The translations under genes and the position numbers were made by a program. From Guillardia theta CCMP2712 (taxonomy: Eukaryota > Cryptophyceae > Pyrenomonadales > Geminigeraceae): 37,241 nucleotides of DNA. This document shows, piece after piece, positions 25,036 through 37,241 of this stretch. The stretch is from the NCBI RefSeq assembly GCF_000315625.1, contig NW_005434575.1, positions 241,208 to 278,448 of the forward strand, given 5' to 3'. Each line of letters begins with the position of its first letter. Positions within the stretch are counted from its first letter, which is position 1. The notes beneath the pieces are model-generated. The model was not told where the DNA came from and did not search any database. It worked only from the letters and a program-made list of their open reading frames with translations.

Positions 25036-27149
25036 CTACCTGCGTGCCCAGTCAGCACTAGGAGGAGGATGAGAAGGAGGAGGAGGCGTCACCGGTCCAT
25101 CGCTCGCTCCTACTGCTGCCTCCTCCCCGTCCTTTGGCCCTGAGGCCCCGCTGAGAGCAGGAAGGTGGAAGCCAGGGATGATCTCGATGTCGTTGTCCTC
25201 AGACGGGAACTTGCCCTCCTCCTCATCTCCGTCGTCCATCAGGAAAAGGAACGTCCCGTCCTCCCCGCACCCTCGGATCCACCCGCAGAACCACTGGGAG
25301 TCTTCGTATAGTATGCGCACTCTACTCCCCACGAGCCTCCTCCTCCTCCTCTCCTCCTCCTTCCCCTTCAGCAGGACTGCAATGTCCTCCTCCTGCCTCC
25401 TCGCCACCTCCTCGTCCGGTGACAAAATGATTCTCATTCCCGAGGAGGGGATGTTTTCCTCTACGCTGGACCCGTCCAGCATCCTGATGAGCCATCGTCC
25501 CCCTACCTGCTCTGTGACTGCTCCTTCCCGCTCCTTCCCCTTGACCTTCACCTTCACTTTGCAGCCCAGGAAAGATCTCCCGCTCCTCAGGGAGAGTGCT
25601 GGTACCGGAGGAGGGGAGGCAACGAGATCCTCCTCCTCCTCCTCTTCTTTGTCCTCCTCCTCCTCTTTGTCCTCCTCCTCCTCTTTGTCCTCCTTCTCCT
25701 CCTCCTCTTTCTCCTCCTCCTCTTCCTCCTCCTCCTCCTCCTCGTCGTGCTTCTTGTCCTTCATGTGCTTCCTCTCCTCTTGCTTCTGCTTCTTCCTCCG
25801 CTGCTTCTGTGTCCCCCGCCATTTTCGTGCTCCCCCGGCTCCCTCCTCTGTCGTCGCCCCCACTGCAACCTTCGTTGCTGTCCCATCCCCTCGCCTCTGC
25901 TGCAGATTTCGTTTCTTCTTCCCCTCATCTTGCTGCCCCACCCGCAGCTTCTTGAGATTGGACTGACTAGCGTTATTCTCCTCCTCCCTCTCCCTCTCCC
26001 TCTCCTTTTTCTCCTTCCCCCTCCGATCTTTCTTCTCCTTCTCCTTCTCCTTCTCCTTCTCCTTCTCCTTCTCCACATTCATCTTTTCCTTCTCTTCATG
26101 GTGATGAGACGCTTTTGCTGCCGATGAAGCTTTCTGGCCGTGTCGAACTCTTGTCTGCGGTTTTGCAACATCTGTCAACCTTTTGTCCTGCAACGATCTA
26201 GTCGATTCCTCCATCCCTTCCACATCAGCGTCATCTGAATCATTTTCCTGCTCTATCTTCTCCTCCTTGTCCTTGTCCTTGTCCTTGTCCTTGTCCATGT
26301 ACTCCCTCTCTTCCTCCCTCCCCTCCTCCCTCTCCTCCCCTCCCCCCCCCTCTCCCTCCCTCTCCTCCTCTTCCAAAGTTCTTGACAGATCCATCGCAGT
26401 CTTCAGTCTTGGAATTCTTCCTCCCATCCTCCTTAAAGCACTGGATCGCTCCCACTCGCTCTCCTTCCATCCTCCTGCTCCTCCTCTTGCTCCATCTCCC
26501 CCACCTCAACCGGCCCGACTCTACTCTCTCCTCTATCCTCCTCGCTGTCCATGTTCAACTCGATGATCTGACATCCTTCCTCCTCCCCCTCCTCGCTGAC
26601 CGACCAGGAGGAGGCCGAGCTGCTTGCACTAGCACATGACGAGGACCTTGCAACTTCCACAGGCATGGGACCGGATCCTCCATCCCCCGCCTCCTCCCCT
26701 TCATCTCCCTCCTGCTCCACCGCAGACGTTTCTCTGACCTCGATGACAACCTTGGCCTTGACCTTCCCCACAAGGTTGGACGCCGAGATGGAGAATTGAG
26801 TGCGGGGAGGGAGCCGAGCAGTTCACCAGCACGTCTCCTCTGTCTCTGTCGATCTTCACAGCGTCGCAGGTCGGCGAGATCTTGTAGGAGAGAGGAGGAG
26901 ACCCGTCGCTGTAGAGCACGTTCAGCGTCAGCACCCGTGGAGCAGCAGTCCGCATCTGCAGAAGGAAGTAGGTCGACGCATATCGAAGGAGGCGTGGGGG
27001 CTCGAGGACGAGGATATGGAGGTACACATGAGTCCTCTTGCCCATGCTCGCTGCTTCCACCTTATAGTTGTGCATGACTGCTCCGGCTCCGGCTTCTGCT
27101 TCTGCTCCGGCTCCGGCTTCTGCTCCTGCTCCGGCTCCGGCTTCTGCTT

Positions 27150-27221
<72 letters not shown>

Positions 27222-28509
27222 TCACAGGGGCTCCTTTGATCACTCCTGTCCTCTCGTCAAGCTCCATGCCCTCTGGCAATGCCGGGGTGACATGAAAGAT
27301 AACGGGCCCAGGAGCCGAGACCTCTCGAGGACGCAGACAATCGTGTACACCTGCAGCACAGACCAGCATGTCTGACCAGTACTCAAGGAATACGTGTTGC
27401 TTGCTCGACTCCACATCCTTTTCCTCCCTTCCCCCTTCCTCCTCCTCCTCCTCCTTTTCCGGTCCCTCCTTCTCCACCATGGCCTCGAGATGTAGTCGCG
27501 CTATCCTCATCATCTTCTCCTGACGAGCAGCAATTCGGAGCCTGACATGCTGCTTTTCCTTCAGAACACCTCTCCTGATCAGGATCCTCCCTGTGGTTCT
27601 GCAGAAATCGATTCCATCTAGACAGTAGGAGGAAGAGGAGGAGGAAGAGGAGGAGGAGCAGTCCTTGACAGCAAACCCGTCGCATGCTGGACCTGGGAGG
27701 TACGGCTGGATCACATAGTTTCGATGCCGGCGAAGCAGGAAGCGTTGTTCATCGCCCTCCTTCTCAGCCTCGCCCGCGTCCCCCCCTGCTTCCACCAGCC
27801 TCTGCATCTTTTCCTCTTTGTCGCTCGGGGAGAGCTCCTCGTTCATGGCGATCGAGGACAGGAGGAACTCGATGTCAGTCGACGAGTCACGGACCGCATC
27901 CTTGCTGCTCGACTTGTTGTTGTTGTGAGGAGGGCGGAGAGTGTAAGTGAACAGCGATGGTGTGTCCTCTCGCTCTGAGGTAGGGGGTTCCAGGCAAATC
28001 CGCCTTACCATGTCACTATCGCCGCAGCGTCGTGATGGAGGTTGAGGTGCGTGTGCCAGGGGCAGGGGCAGAGGTTGAGAGGGAGAGCTATGCGGGATAA
28101 CAGGATCGGGTGACATCGCAGAATGAACAGGCGAGCAGGAGCAGGAAGAGAATGAAGAGGTCGATGTTGAGGAGGAGAGAGGAGGCGAGTGGCGGGAGAT
28201 GAGAGGAGGATCAGTAGCAGGGGATCTGCGATCAGGACTTGGAGGGAGAGGAAGAGGACGAGACGACAGAGAAGATGGGAGGGAGGAGGGAGACCGTGAG
28301 CTTGCGCCGCCCTGCAGGCAGGTAGGAGGAGGTGAGGATCGAGGAGGGCGGGGTGACAACGATGAAGAGAGAGGAAGAGGGAGAGGAGGGGAGGAGGAGG
28401 GAGGGAGGGAGGGAGAGCCTGAGGGAGGAGGCGGAGCGGCGGGAAGAGCCTCTGAGGAGTCTTGCTGGTCATCATCAAAGTAGGTCAGGGTACAGCCATT
28501 ACCAACCAT
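25036..28509 (-). CDS. Large protein with Ig-like (He_PIG-type) modules and two Tudor-like modules
   Basis: The model is exon 1 at 28509-26505 and exon 2 at 26400-25036, with a GAG/GTGGGG donor and an AAG acceptor (104-nt intron, phase 0). Exon 1 needs one base removed from the G4 run at 26804-26807; the product is then about 1,122 aa. The first about 200 residues are Ser/Pro-rich, so the start (MVGNGCTLTYFDDDQQ) is not certain. Ig-like segments follow: LDGIDFCRTTGRILIRRG, then PALPEGMELDERTGVIKGAP and YKVEAASMG, and last FSISASNLVGKVKAKVVIEV, typical of bacterial/protist He_PIG folds. An acidic and Lys/Glu-rich stretch precedes two Tudor-like units, FLGCKVKVKVKGKEREGAV and LVGSRVRILYEDSQWFCGWI, the latter followed by FLMDDGDEEEGKF. 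No signal peptide or membrane span was seen. Function unknown; a scaffold or chromatin-type reader is possible. Confidence 0.72.
27076..27224. repeat. GGAGCA-type hexamer repeat within coding sequence
   Basis: Tandem TCCTGC/TCCGGC units that read in frame on the minus strand as an Ala-Gly/Glu tract of about 50 residues, inserted between KGAPV and YKVEAA of an Ig-like module. A GTGAGA lies at its 5' edge on the coding strand, but no acceptor of matching phase was found, so it is read as coding. Confidence 0.85.
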
Positions 28510-28544
28510 TATTAGTGACCCCACAACTTCCTGGCCCTCATCAC

Positions 28545-28990
28545 CACGCTGACCCGGAGCCGGGCCCCGGCCCCTCACCGCCTCACGGTACCCTGGCCCG
28601 GCGCGGCCGGGGGGTACGGTCCGACACGGGCCGCTACCGGGCTGGGCCGGGCCCGTATGGTTCCGGTGGGCCCGGGCCAGTGTGGTCACACTCAGCGCAG
28701 CCACTGTCGCCTGTGGCCGGGGCCGCTAGCCAACCGTTCACTGACGGGCGCCCGGCGGCCCGGCCGGGCCGCGGCGCCCGGCGTGCCACGCCGTCCGCCC
28801 GTGCCACGGTCCGCGGCCCGGCCGCTGGCCCGGGACTCAGGCTCAGCCCTCGGACCGGCCCGGCGTACGGGCACTGTTCTACTAGCCAGTAGGCTACCCG
28901 GTACGGTAAACTTTTACTGAAAGAAAGGTAGTACGGCGGACGGTCTGGGCCCGAACTCCCGGCGGGAGCCTGGGGAGAGCGGCCCGGCGG
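28545..28990. other. GC-rich block (CCGGCCCGG-type)
   Basis: About 450 bp dominated by GGCCCGG, CGGGCCGGG and GCGGCCCGG words, next to the start of the 25036-28509 gene. It is similar in composition to 7451-7870. A long minus-strand reading frame extends into it, but the Arg/Pro/Gly-rich translation looks artefactual. Confidence 0.5.
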
Positions 28991-29044
28991 CGACTCTCAG
29001 TACTGAGTGTGGTCTATGAAATAAGTAATAGTAGCCCTCGTCTC

Positions 29045-29066
29045 TTTACTCAAAGTTAAGTTAAAA
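29045..29066 (+). promoter_or_regulatory. Shared intergenic motif, copy 4
   Basis: Exact ACTCAAAGTTAAGTTAAAA core preceded by CTCTTT, as at 15785. The downstream ATCA..GACAATC part is absent here. It is preceded by CAGTACTGAG, comparable to CAGTACTGCC upstream of copy 1. Confidence 0.55.
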
Positions 29067-30571
29067 GCCTGTGGCTTCACGTGCCGCATGATAAAGCCCA
29101 TCGAACTTACAGTACCCCTACCCCCCCTTCTTCCCATTTGTATCCCAGTCCTCACCCCATTATTTAGCCCTACCCCTTTTTTATGTGCTACCCCCCTTGG
29201 ATCGCCCCCCTCTTGGTAATAACCCCTAGATTGAGAGGGTGGAAGGGTGGAAGGGGGGGTAGTCCTGTGTCTAATGGAATTTCCAGAGCAATAGTACCCA
29301 CCCCTGTCGATGGCCAATAACTTCCAGAAAATTTACCATCACTACCCCTCAAATGACTATACCCCCACGTCGACCTTGATAACGTTTCGACTACCCACCC
29401 CTCGTGAAACTTTATAGCACCGGCCGTTCAAGACGGAATTTTAACCACTTGTACCCCTCACCCCTAAAATGACTACCCTACCCGCAACACTCCCTATTGT
29501 GAGCACGCGCTGTCACCACGTTCGTTGTAGCCACCCCACTAATTTGTGACATGACCCCTATTTTGATTACCCCCACCTGTTTATTTAAACCAATGTGAAT
29601 TCATTGTCCTGTTATAGAATCTTTTTGTAATTCAAGTCTTAAGTAATAGATGATAGCTCTGAAGCAGAGGGTTTGAGATTGAGCATGGAGGGGTACTTGA
29701 TTCACCCCTACCCTTAGTTTGCAACCCACCCTTGCTAGCCCCCTTTGGTCATTGTCCGTTACAAAGAGACAGAGCGAGTAACGAAAATTTGACTTAGATT
29801 GTGTACCGAAAGCCCCGCATGCATCCTTGCTTCGCTTTCCCCGGGGGTACTTCCAATCCTGAGGAAAATAGGGTGGGTAATTATAGTACTAAAATTTAGT
29901 AAATATTAAGTATAAACTGATATACAATAAAATTTTAGTTTTGGACTGGTATCTTGAATAATATGGAGGTGGGTACTTTGACCAGAAAAAAGATTCAGAA
30001 GGACCCCCCAAGGAAATAGTGTCATACGCAGCCGCCTGCACTCCCTTCGCGTGCTATGATGGTGGGGGCAGGAGACAGGCGTCCGGCGCCATAATGAGCA
30101 GCCCCTCCTGCTCCTCCCTCCCTCCCCATCCCTTCTTTCCTCCCTCTCTCCTCTGAGACACTGGAGCACATCTACAGCAACATCCTCCTCTCTCACGTGG
30201 CGTACAGGTCACGTGTACGACCTGGACAGGAGCAAGGCCATCATTGCCCTGAGGTGTAAGCGACAGGGCTGTAGCTATCGGGGTGCTTTCCTGCGCTCTC
30301 GTGAAGGAAAGAAGCAGTCTCGTGTGCTTCGCTGACTGATTGCTACGTTCTGAGCTCACATTGAAACGAGAGCAGATTTTTTCTCGATTTGTGAATGATT
30401 TGAAGGGGTTCGTTGGTTGGTTGAGAATACCTTGCTTCAGACACTCATCGCTGTTCCTATCAAAATCCAGACCTTGCCACGACAACAGACATGAATACCC
30501 AGGTCTGATTGCTCATTCCTAGACGTTCAACCTTCAACAGGCTCGATCCTGTAGTCCTAAGTGGACAGAAT

Positions 30572-33500
30572 ATGGATACCAAAGGCATGAAGATTCCTCA
30601 ACAGGACGTGAACGTCATAGCATATGACAACGCCAATGGTCAAGTTGGAAATGGCGATGATCGAGCAATCTCGGCCCCTCCAGTTCTTGAATTCTCTGCA
30701 AAGACGTTGTTCTCTTACCAGTCTCCGTTTGGCGTTGGCGAGGCAAGGGCCGACAACGCTTCTTACAACCAGTACTACCCAACGACAGCGACTGAAGCCC
30801 ATGCTGTGAACAACCCGATGAAGAACTTGGGCTTCAGATATGTCGGCAACCCCAACTCCCGGGACGAGGCTCCCGACAACCGCATGATGCAGCAGGGCAT
30901 GCCAGGGGTCAACGCGCATGGAGGGCCAGCCCCTGCCCTGGCCAAGGGGAAGAGTGGAACCAATTCCTTTCTAGAGGCTGGCAGCGAGATCAGCTCGATT
31001 TTCGGACTGGATCCAGGTGGGAATGACGGTGACGATCGCCCAGTCTGGGGAACAATTGACCAGATGGGCGGGTCCATGGAATTTCTCAACGAGCAGGCTC
31101 TGGGGGAATCGGACTCTATGTCAGGCTCGAACGTCTCTGCTCCTGTTCCTGTGCGAGCTCGTCCTCAGAAGCCTCCAGTCGATCCATCCAATCCCATGCA
31201 GCCAAGAGGTCGAGTGAGAGAGCTGCAAATGTCTGGCGATGCCCTCCGCTCGGGTGGGGCCAGGAGTGCCTCCCCGCACCATATCATCAGGTCACCGTTC
31301 GAAGAAAGCGCCTGGGACGCTCTCGCTCTCGGAAAAGTCTTCAACAATTTTCGCTGCAAAAGTGCCGAGCTAGGCAATGGTGTGGGCGCTCTGAATGAAG
31401 GTACCAACGATGACAGCGAGCTGAATGACGATCATATTAGCGGTCTTGTCAATGCCTTGGAGGGTGGGAATGACAATGGCGCAGGGCTCGATGATGAGAA
31501 CTCCTACTTGAACTCAGACATGAACAGCCCTCTCAACTTTGACATCGAGAAACTCACGCTCCCACCCGGCATGGGTCGCAATGGTTCTTCCTCGCAGCTC
31601 AGCCCCGCCCAACCGAACAGTGCTAGCATGCTCCAGCCAATGTCGCCGGCTCAGAGGCCTTCCGATAGTTCAGTCCTCAGTCAGCAAGTTCCAGCCTTCG
31701 GCTTGGATGGACATCCCAATCAGTTCCCACAGCAACCGTGGTCTACCCTTGGGAATGAGCAGTTCGGGAACATTGACCCTAACATACAGCCCAATGCGGC
31801 CGCTTTCGCGATGAATGGCATGTCCATGCCTCCGTTCGGCATGGGTGCGCCGGGATTTATGCCTCCTGAAGCCGCTGGATTCATGCCAGATCGTTTTCCT
31901 GACCCTATGAGGCAATCGGCGGCCGAGGCTGCATACGCACAATCGATGCAGCAACAGATGCTCCTTTACCAGTTGCAGATGCAGATGGTGCAGGCACAAG
32001 CTCAGATGGGGCAAGTCCCAGAAGGAGGAATGCCAATGATGTATCAAGGACCCGGCGTTCCATTCAACCCTATGATGCAAGGCGGTGCTTTCCCGCAGCA
32101 GAGCATGGGTAACAGGAACCGTATGGGGCAGAACAAAGTCTCGATGAACTATGGCCCTGGAGTTGGAGTGTTTGGAAGGAATGCTGGCTTCGACAACATG
32201 CAAAGCCGTGCGCCGCCCATTCCAGAGACCGCAAGTCTGACGGTGAACATCAATGATCGAGGCAGGAAGTCTGCCGTCGATGTGAACAAGCTCATATCTG
32301 TACAACAAGTTGTTGGACAGATTTTTTCGCTATCTCGGGATCAACTTGGTTGCCGGTTCCTCCAGAAGCAGCTGGAAGAGAACACGCAGATGAGCTTGGA
32401 TATTATCTTCAGTGAGGTGATCGAGAGGATTGTCGACCTCATGACTGATCCCTTCGGAAACTACTTGTGTCAGAAGTTGCTGGACTACTGCAACCCCGAA
32501 CAGCGTGCTGCGATTGTCAGCAGGGTCGCTCCCCACCTTGTCCCCATCTCCCTCAACATCCACGGGACCCGTGCGGCACAGAAGCTTATCGAGCGTCTTG
32601 GGTCGGATCACTATCCGACCGAAGCAGAGATCCAGGCTGTGGTCAATCATCTCAAAGGAGGCGTCATCCAGCTCATCCAGGACCTCAACGGTAATCATGT
32701 CGTCCAGCGATGCCTGCAGAAGCTCGATGCCAAGCACAACCAATTCATCTACGATGCAGTAGCCCAGCACTGCATCCTTGTCGCGTCCCATCGCCACGGA
32801 TGCTGCGTGTTCCAGCGTTGCGTTGATTTCGCGACTCCGGAGCAGAAGCACCAGGTAGATTTGGAGGCCGTTGAGGCTGATGCGGAAGTTGGATGCTGAT
32901 GTCTCGTCAGGTTGTGATGCAAGTTGTGGAAAAGACTGTCCAGCTCGTACAGGATCAATATGGAAATTATGTTGTACAATATGTACTTGAACAAGTAACT
33001 TTCTTGTTGCTTGTCTGTGCAAGCTCTCACTCACCGCCTACCTATCAGGTTCCTGCCTACCGACCAAACATCGTGTCAATCATCGCTATCAGCATCATTC
33101 AACTCAGTCGGTGAGCTGCCCAGGTCTGTTCCTACGGCGCCGTGACCCAGTCGCAGGCAAAAGTTCAGCTCGAACGTGGTAGAGAAGTGCCTGCAGCTGG
33201 CCTCGCCGGAGGGGCAGGCAAGATTGGCTTGAGAAGCTTTGGAGATGTCGCTCATCGAGGTCACTTGCAGGCGTTGATGGTCACCCAGCTGGCGCAGAAG
33301 GAACAGATCCTCAGCTTGCTGCAAGATCCTTACGCCAACTACGTGATCCAACGAGCTCTGCAGGTTCGCTCCCCTCCTCCCTCCCTCTCTCGTCCTTACT
33401 TCCCCTCCATCAGGTCGCTACCAGTCCACAACTTGAAATGCTCCTGGATGCCATCAAGCCCCATCTCTCCGCCATCCGCAACACGTGAGCGCCTCCTCCT

Positions 33501-34299
33501 CTGCCTTCTCCCTTCCCTTCATCCTGCATTCCTCCCTCCTTCGCTCCTCTTCCTTTTCTCCTTCTCTCTTTCATCCTCTTTTCCTCCTCGTTCAGTTTCA
33601 TCGTGTCCGTGGTTGACCTGTCTATTCTGTAGGTCATACGGCAGGAAGATTCAAAGCCGAGTGTCGAAGCGATGCCCTGGAGGCATTGAGAACATGCCGT
33701 CTGCTGAGGAAGCAGTTGCACGACAGGTCCTTTGCTCTCAACCTCCCTCTTCTCCTCACTCCCTTCGCCTTGCCTCCCTCATCCGCATCCGCATCCTCAT
33801 CCTCATCCTCATCCTCCTCCTCTCCTCCTCCTCCTCCTCTCTCATCTCTCCTCCTCCTCCTCCTCCTCCTCCTCCTCTCTCATCTCTCCTCCTCCTCCTC
33901 CTGACTCGTGTACTCCTGCAGGCTAAGAAGGGTTTCCCTCCTGCAAGGATGCCTGGAGAGATCATGAGCATGGCGGGTCAGATGGCGAACTTGCAGCTTG
34001 GCGGCCCCTCCAACTTCGGGGGCTTCAACGAGAACTTCAGCCTTGACTTGGGAGGGGATGTGCCGCATCATCGTCCGGACATGGGCTTCCGGTTCGATGA
34101 AAGCTTCTCCCCGGGGCCCGTGGGGATCCGAGAGCTCAATGCTGACGAGGATCAGATGGCTCCGATGAACTTCGGTGGGGCTCTAGAGCGGCAGCATGGA
34201 ATCATGCTGGAGGAAGAGGAAGAGGAGGAGGAGGGGAGTGGCGAAGCGGGGAAGGAGCATGTGGCAGGCGAGACTGCAGACAGCGCTGAATCTCGATAG
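30572..34299 (+). CDS. PUM: Pumilio/PUF family RNA-binding protein, eight exons
   Basis: The exons are 30572-32854, 32911-32994, 33049-33110, 33157-33217, 33271-33363, 33414-33484, 33633-33726 and 33922-34299. All phases match, giving about 1,041 aa. The first about 570 residues are Asn/Gln/Met/Pro-rich and disordered. The PUM homology domain then has eight repeats with recognition helices LGCRFLQ, GNYLCQ, GTRAAQ, GNHVVQ, GCCVFQ, GNYVVQ, SSNVVE and ANYVIQ. From the known PUF code this predicts binding to a UGUAUAUA-like 3'UTR element. Repeat 5 has Cys where the stacking residue is usually Arg or Tyr. PUF proteins repress or destabilise cytoplasmic mRNAs. The tail is Gly/Met-rich and acidic. 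The intron 33218-33270 is GC-AG. The ATG chosen is the first in frame; an upstream coding exon is possible but not seen. Confidence 0.94.
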
Positions 34300-34524
34300 T
34301 GATCTATCGACTGTGAATTAATCTGTACTTATAGCTCACAAGTGATTCTTTTAATACCGCCAAGTGTCGTCGTCAGGCTCTTGTCATGTGACTGATGTTC
34401 CTCTGTGATCTTGGGAACTGGAGGACAGAAAGAAACTCTGTATCAAAACATCTCTAGCGCTCGCTCGTGCTGCCCTGTACTACTTCCTCCCTATTCGTAG
34501 GTACAATAAACGTAGATGATCGTC

Positions 34525-36960
<2,436 letters not shown>

Positions 36961-37009
36961 TTCAACTCCCAGTACAGCGAAGATGATTTGAACCTGATGA
37001 TATCGCATC

Positions 37010-37071
37010 ATCATCATCGTAGTAGTAGTAGTAGTCGTCGTCGTCATCATCATCCCCATCATCATCATCCC

Positions 37072-37152
<81 letters not shown>

Positions 37153-37190
37153 AATCATCATCATCATCATCATCCTAATGTTGATCCCCA
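37010..37190. repeat. (CAT)n trinucleotide microsatellite at the right edge
   Basis: Long (CAT)n array with GTA/GTC variants at its left end. The poly-Met frame on the minus strand is an artefact. No further exon of the minus-strand gene could be placed within it. Confidence 0.95.
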
Positions 37191-37241
37191 TCACCATAAC
37201 CATCACCATCACCATGGGCATCATCCTGTTGCCGCCTTGCA

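Larger units (their letters stand above)
28510..30571. other. Divergent intergenic region upstream of Pumilio
   Basis: It contains a GC-rich block at about 28545-28990, the shared motif at 29045-29066, then about 29090-29610 of degenerate DNA rich in ACCCCTA/CCCCAC words, and AT-rich DNA up to 29960. The segment 30060-30570 is likely the Pumilio promoter and 5'UTR. A short frame at about 30208-30255 (HVYDLDRSKAIIALR) follows a possible acceptor but no gene could be built around it. Confidence 0.55.

Noticed and set aside
26433-26771. Treating this frame and 25036-26427 as separate genes because a stop meets an ATG
   Set aside because: A phase-matched 104-nt intron joins them; kept as one gene, with the alternative listed as a finding.
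30200-30330. Possible exon (HVYDLDRSKAIIALR) upstream of Pumilio
   Set aside because: It has a plausible acceptor and a donor-like GTGTAAGC, but no frame-compatible partner; it may be 5'UTR.
33260-33270. An 11-nt mini-intron GTCACTTGCAG in Pumilio
   Set aside because: It would restore the frame but is far too short and leaves an in-frame TGA upstream; the 53-nt GC-AG intron solves both problems.

Overview
The window is nuclear DNA from a eukaryote with many small spliced genes. Introns are mostly 43-150 nt with GT-AG ends, exon phases join cleanly, and simple-sequence repeats are abundant. The mix of an algal/protist-type ephrin-receptor-like Cys-rich secreted protein, ankyrin-PP2C and Pumilio genes with very short introns suggests a unicellular alga or protist. 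A cryptophyte such as Guillardia theta is my best guess (inference only). No tRNA, rRNA, CRISPR array or intact transposon was recognised.

Layout, left to right: the last exon of a TMF-like golgin (+, 143-319); ribosomal protein eL21 (-, 390-1138); an unrecognised six-exon gene (+, 2927-4679); sideroflexin (-, 4961-6696); a very large Cys-rich secreted protein (+, 8569-15389); an eight-exon coiled-coil protein (+, 16088-18114); the spliceosomal zinc-finger protein SNU23/ZMAT2 (-, 18248-19694); an ankyrin-repeat/PP2C phosphatase fusion (+, 21237 to about 24601); a large protein joining Ig-like (He_PIG-type) modules to two Tudor-like modules (-, 25036-28509); a Pumilio RNA-binding protein (+, 30572-34299); and a coiled-coil protein that probably runs off the right edge (-, 34525 to about 36960).

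Strands nearly alternate. The convergent gaps are short (about 70-430 bp). The divergent gaps are about 1.5-2.1 kb and hold almost everything odd: GC-rich CCGGCCCGG-type blocks, an AT-rich island, degenerate C-rich/G-rich simple DNA, and a 22-bp motif containing ACTCAAAGTTAAGTTAAAA that occurs four times. The genes are mostly housekeeping and unrelated in pathway (translation, splicing, mitochondrial serine transport, mRNA control, signalling), so no operon-like system is evident.

Best second looks: the repeated intergenic motif; two GC-AG introns in different genes sharing an 11-nt 5' splice site; two single-base homopolymer frameshifts inside otherwise intact long genes; unusual domain fusions (ankyrin-PP2C, Ig-like-Tudor); and a GGAGCA hexamer repeat recurring at six places, which accounts for nearly all the extra length of two introns. 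Exon models were built by hand from splice signals, reading phase and family knowledge; no alignment or transcript was available.
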